DNA of 6,884 nucleotides from positions 1 through 6,884 of the forward strand of contig JBCCVW010000228.1 in assembly GCA_039194665.1 (NCBI GenBank). Reading direction: 5' to 3'. Positions 5,456 to 6,884 of the stretch are shown here, in pieces (positions within the stretch are counted from its first letter, which is position 1; each line of letters begins with the position of its first letter). The DNA is from JABSQH01 sp039194665. Lineage in GTDB: Bacteria > Actinomycetota > Acidimicrobiia > Acidimicrobiales > Ilumatobacteraceae. Under the pieces are notes generated by a model. The model did no database searches and had not been told where the DNA came from. It was given only the letters and a program-made list of their open reading frames with translations. Both the position numbers and the translations under genes were made by a program.

Positions 5456-6019
5456 ATGAAGCACCAATGGGTGGCCTACGCGATCGTTGCGCTGCTGAGC
5501 GTCGGCGCTGGCGTCGCCATTGCCGGCTTGCCGAACAACGAGCCGGTCGACCCGACGATCATCCCGCCGACCACCACCGAGCCGCCGACCCCGACGTTGG
5601 CGACCACCACGCTTCCGGCCACGACCACCACGACTCCGGCGACGACCACCACGGTGCCAGAGACCACCGACGCGCCCACCACGGTGGCGCCCACGTCGAC
5701 CGTCCCCGAACTGCCGCCGCGCTCCGACTTGAGTGTCGCCGTCGCCAACGGCGCAGACGTCGGCGGGATCGCCACCGCTACGGCCGAGCAGCTCGAAACG
5801 CTGGGCTACGTCGACGTCACCGCACTCGACGGCACGGTCATCGCAGACTTCACCGTGGTGTACTTCACGCCCGGCCTCGAGGCGGCGGCCATCCGCTTCG
5901 CTGAGGATCTTGGCGCGAACCCAGTGCTGCGCGCGCCGCTCAGCGAGGCACCGCCGGTCGACGGGCTGGGCGACGTACAGCTCCTGGCGTATCTCGGCCA
6001 GGACCGCAACGTTCCCTAG
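5456..6019 (+). CDS. Membrane-anchored LytR_C-domain protein
   Basis: The product is 187 aa. Residues 6-24 are a single hydrophobic segment after MKHQW, likely an uncleaved N-terminal anchor. Residues about 31-88 are a Pro/Thr-rich stalk with runs of threonine, probably spanning wall material. Residues about 91-184 match the LytR/CpsA/Psr C-terminal domain (LytR_C): L-S-V-A-V-A-N-G-A at 92-100, a G-I-A-T-A-T-A-E-Q-L-x-x-L-G-Y helix (104-118), then D-F-T-V-V-Y-F-T-P-G (131-140), an A-A-A-I-R-F-A-E-D-L-G helix and a closing L-L-A-Y-L-G-Q-D. No LCP catalytic domain is attached. Stand-alone LytR_C proteins occur in actinobacteria; mycobacterial Cei is one, linked to envelope integrity. A cell-envelope role is therefore inferred. 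The ATG at 5456 is chosen because the hydrophobic segment begins immediately after it. Confidence 0.88.
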   Translation: MKHQWVAYAIVALLSVGAGVAIAGLPNNEPVDPTIIPPTTTEPPTPTLATTTLPATTTTTPATTTTVPETTDAPTTVAPTSTVPELPPRSDLSVAVANGADVGGIATATAEQLETLGYVDVTALDGTVIADFTVVYFTPGLEAAAIRFAEDLGANPVLRAPLSEAPPVDGLGDVQLLAYLGQDRNVP

Positions 6020-6029
6020 GTTCGGTTGC

Positions 6030-6047
6030 ATGCGGCACCGGCCGCAT
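6030..6047 (+). terminator. Candidate terminator hairpin behind the LytR_C gene
   Basis: ATGCGGC and GCCGCAT form a perfect 7-bp stem with an ACCG loop, eleven bases after the TAG stop. No T tract follows, as is common in high-GC actinobacteria, so efficiency is uncertain. Confidence 0.4.
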
Positions 6048-6126
6048 CATCCCAGCTCAGCGAGGGTCCGCGACTCGCGCCGCCACACTCCGTAGTGTCG
6101 CCGCCACGGCCATCGGCCGTCGATTT

Positions 6127-6134
6127 GAGAGAGG
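6127..6134 (+). promoter_or_regulatory. Ribosome binding site of the collagen-like gene
   Basis: GAGAGAGG ends six bases before the ATG at 6141, a good Shine-Dalgarno match. An in-frame GTG two codons earlier overlaps this site and is therefore unlikely to be the start. A possible -10 (TAGTGT, 6093-6098) lies upstream, without a convincing -35. Confidence 0.6.
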
Positions 6135-6140
6135 GTGTCG

Positions 6141-6884
6141 ATGCGCGGAACACAGTGGCTCGGACTGGCGGCGATTGCGGCGCTAGCGGTGAGTGGTGTC
6201 GGAGTGGTCCAGGCGGTCACCGACGACGGTGGCGGCGGCAACGTCACCACCGCGATCGAGCCGTGCCGCATCCAGGACTCGCGCGAGGAGTCGCAGATCG
6301 GCCCGGAAACGGGGCCCATCGAGGCCGGCGAAACGTGGACCTTCGGAGTGTTCGGCGACAACGGCGAGTGCATCGGGCTCCCCAACACGATGACGGCGAT
6401 CGAGGTGCAGCTCACCTCGGTCGGGGCCACCGCCGACACCTTCTGGACCGCGTACCCCGCTGATCTCGCCAACCTGCCACTGATCTCGCAGCTCAACCCG
6501 CGGCCCGAGCTGCGCGTCACGTCGAACTCCACCATCGTGGCGTTGTCGCCCGACGGCGAGTTCAACCTGTACAACCACGCCGGCGAAAGCGACGTGGTGA
6601 TCGATATCCTCGGCATCCTCCAGCCTGGCGAAGAGGGCCCTCCCGGTCCGCAGGGCAAGGAAGGACCGGAAGGTCCGCAGGGTCCCGAAGGCAAGGAGGG
6701 GCCGGAGGGCAAGCAGGGTCCGCAGGGTGATCCCGGGCCTCCGGGGCCGACGGGCCCTCCCGGCATTTCGGGCCTGGAGATCGTGAGCGATGTGGAGCTC
6801 GCCGACGACGACACCGCCCGCAGTCGATCGGTGACCTGTCCCGGCGACAAGAAGGTCCTTGGCGGGGGTGGCAGTGTTCCGTCG
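6141..6884 (+). CDS. Secreted collagen-like protein with a PAR-type head domain (3' end outside window)
   Basis: The frame is open for 248 codons to the right edge. Residues 6-26 are hydrophobic with a likely signal peptidase site near VVQA/V (about 25). Residues about 39-160 form a globular head opening with PCRIQDSR (41-48) and closing with VVIDILGIL (152-160); this mirrors PARLVETR...DLIFDVT of the RCC1 paralogs, so it is probably a divergent member of the same module. Cys42 and Cys77 could pair. Residues 163-210 are sixteen uninterrupted Gly-X-Y triplets rich in Pro, Glu, Lys and Gln. After this a new domain begins, with V-T-C-P-G-D-K-K-V-L-G-G-G; similar CP...VLGGG starts follow collagen stalks in other bacterial proteins. 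The product is likely a trimeric surface or extracellular protein. A separate transcript from the LytR_C gene is likely because of the intervening hairpin. Confidence 0.88.
   Translation, partial: MRGTQWLGLAAIAALAVSGVGVVQAVTDDGGGGNVTTAIEPCRIQDSREESQIGPETGPIEAGETWTFGVFGDNGECIGLPNTMTAIEVQLTSVGATADTFWTAYPADLANLPLISQLNPRPELRVTSNSTIVALSPDGEFNLYNHAGESDVVIDILGILQPGEEGPPGPQGKEGPEGPQGPEGKEGPEGKQGPQGDPGPPGPTGPPGISGLEIVSDVELADDDTARSRSVTCPGDKKVLGGGGSVPS
6627..6770 (+). repeat. Gly-X-Y collagen-like segment, 16 triplets
   Basis: Every third codon from 6627 to 6762 is glycine. X is mostly Pro or Lys, and Y is Glu, Gln or Pro. The middle part alternates GKE, GPE and GPQ triplets, and the 3' part is GPP/GPT-rich. 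Bacteria generally lack prolyl hydroxylation, so charged residues are thought to help stabilise such triple helices. Sixteen triplets is short for a collagen rod and would give a stalk of roughly 14 nm. Confidence 0.85.

Noticed and set aside
6047..6850. Minus-strand frame opposite the collagen-like gene with its own Gly-Pro-rich stretch
   Set aside because: GGN-CCN codons read backwards again give Gly/Pro-rich codons, so the antisense looks collagen-like. It lacks a signal peptide, and its Gly-rich stretch mirrors the plus-strand stalk.

Overview
The window is a GC-rich stretch that reads like an actinobacterial chromosome. Secreted RCC1-propeller proteins, a repeated 'PARLVETR' surface domain, a stand-alone LytR_C protein with a Thr/Pro stalk and a collagen-like protein together suggest Acidimicrobiia (an Ilumatobacter-like marine or freshwater actinobacterium). 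This placement is inferred from gene content and recollection, not from a marker gene. Five protein genes are visible. No tRNA, rRNA, CRISPR array or transposase gene was found.

Layout: 1-1924 (minus) is the N-terminal 641 codons of a secreted RCC1-repeat protein, here 'paralog A', whose 3' end lies off the left edge. 1925-2115 is intergenic and holds the leader of A and two long palindromes in inverted orientation (REP/BIME-like). 2116-4728 (minus) is a complete 870-aa paralog, 'paralog B'. 4729-4818 holds the leader of B, nearly identical to that of A over 39 nt. 4819-5253 (minus) is a small lipoprotein with an acidic Asp/Ser/Gly stalk. 5254-5455 is a divergent promoter region with a short palindrome. 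5456-6019 (plus) is a membrane-anchored LytR_C-domain protein. 6020-6140 contains a candidate terminator hairpin and the start region of the last gene. 6141-6884 (plus) is the N-terminal 248 codons of a secreted protein with a Gly-X-Y stalk, running off the right edge.

All five products carry an export signal, a lipobox or a membrane anchor, so this looks like a cell-envelope/surface locus. A and B are a tandem whole-gene duplication: same blade order, same N-terminus, and same untranslated leader. Each has a seven-bladed RCC1-type propeller of 60-aa repeats followed by 127-aa 'PAR-x-x-E-T/S-R' units. A divergent copy of that unit also forms the head of the collagen-like protein, so one extracellular module links three genes.

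The least explained element is the leader shared by A and B. It has two adjacent potential hairpins ahead of the start codon, and the only difference in the 39-nt core keeps a stem pair. It is a candidate structured 5' UTR that I could not match to a known RNA class.
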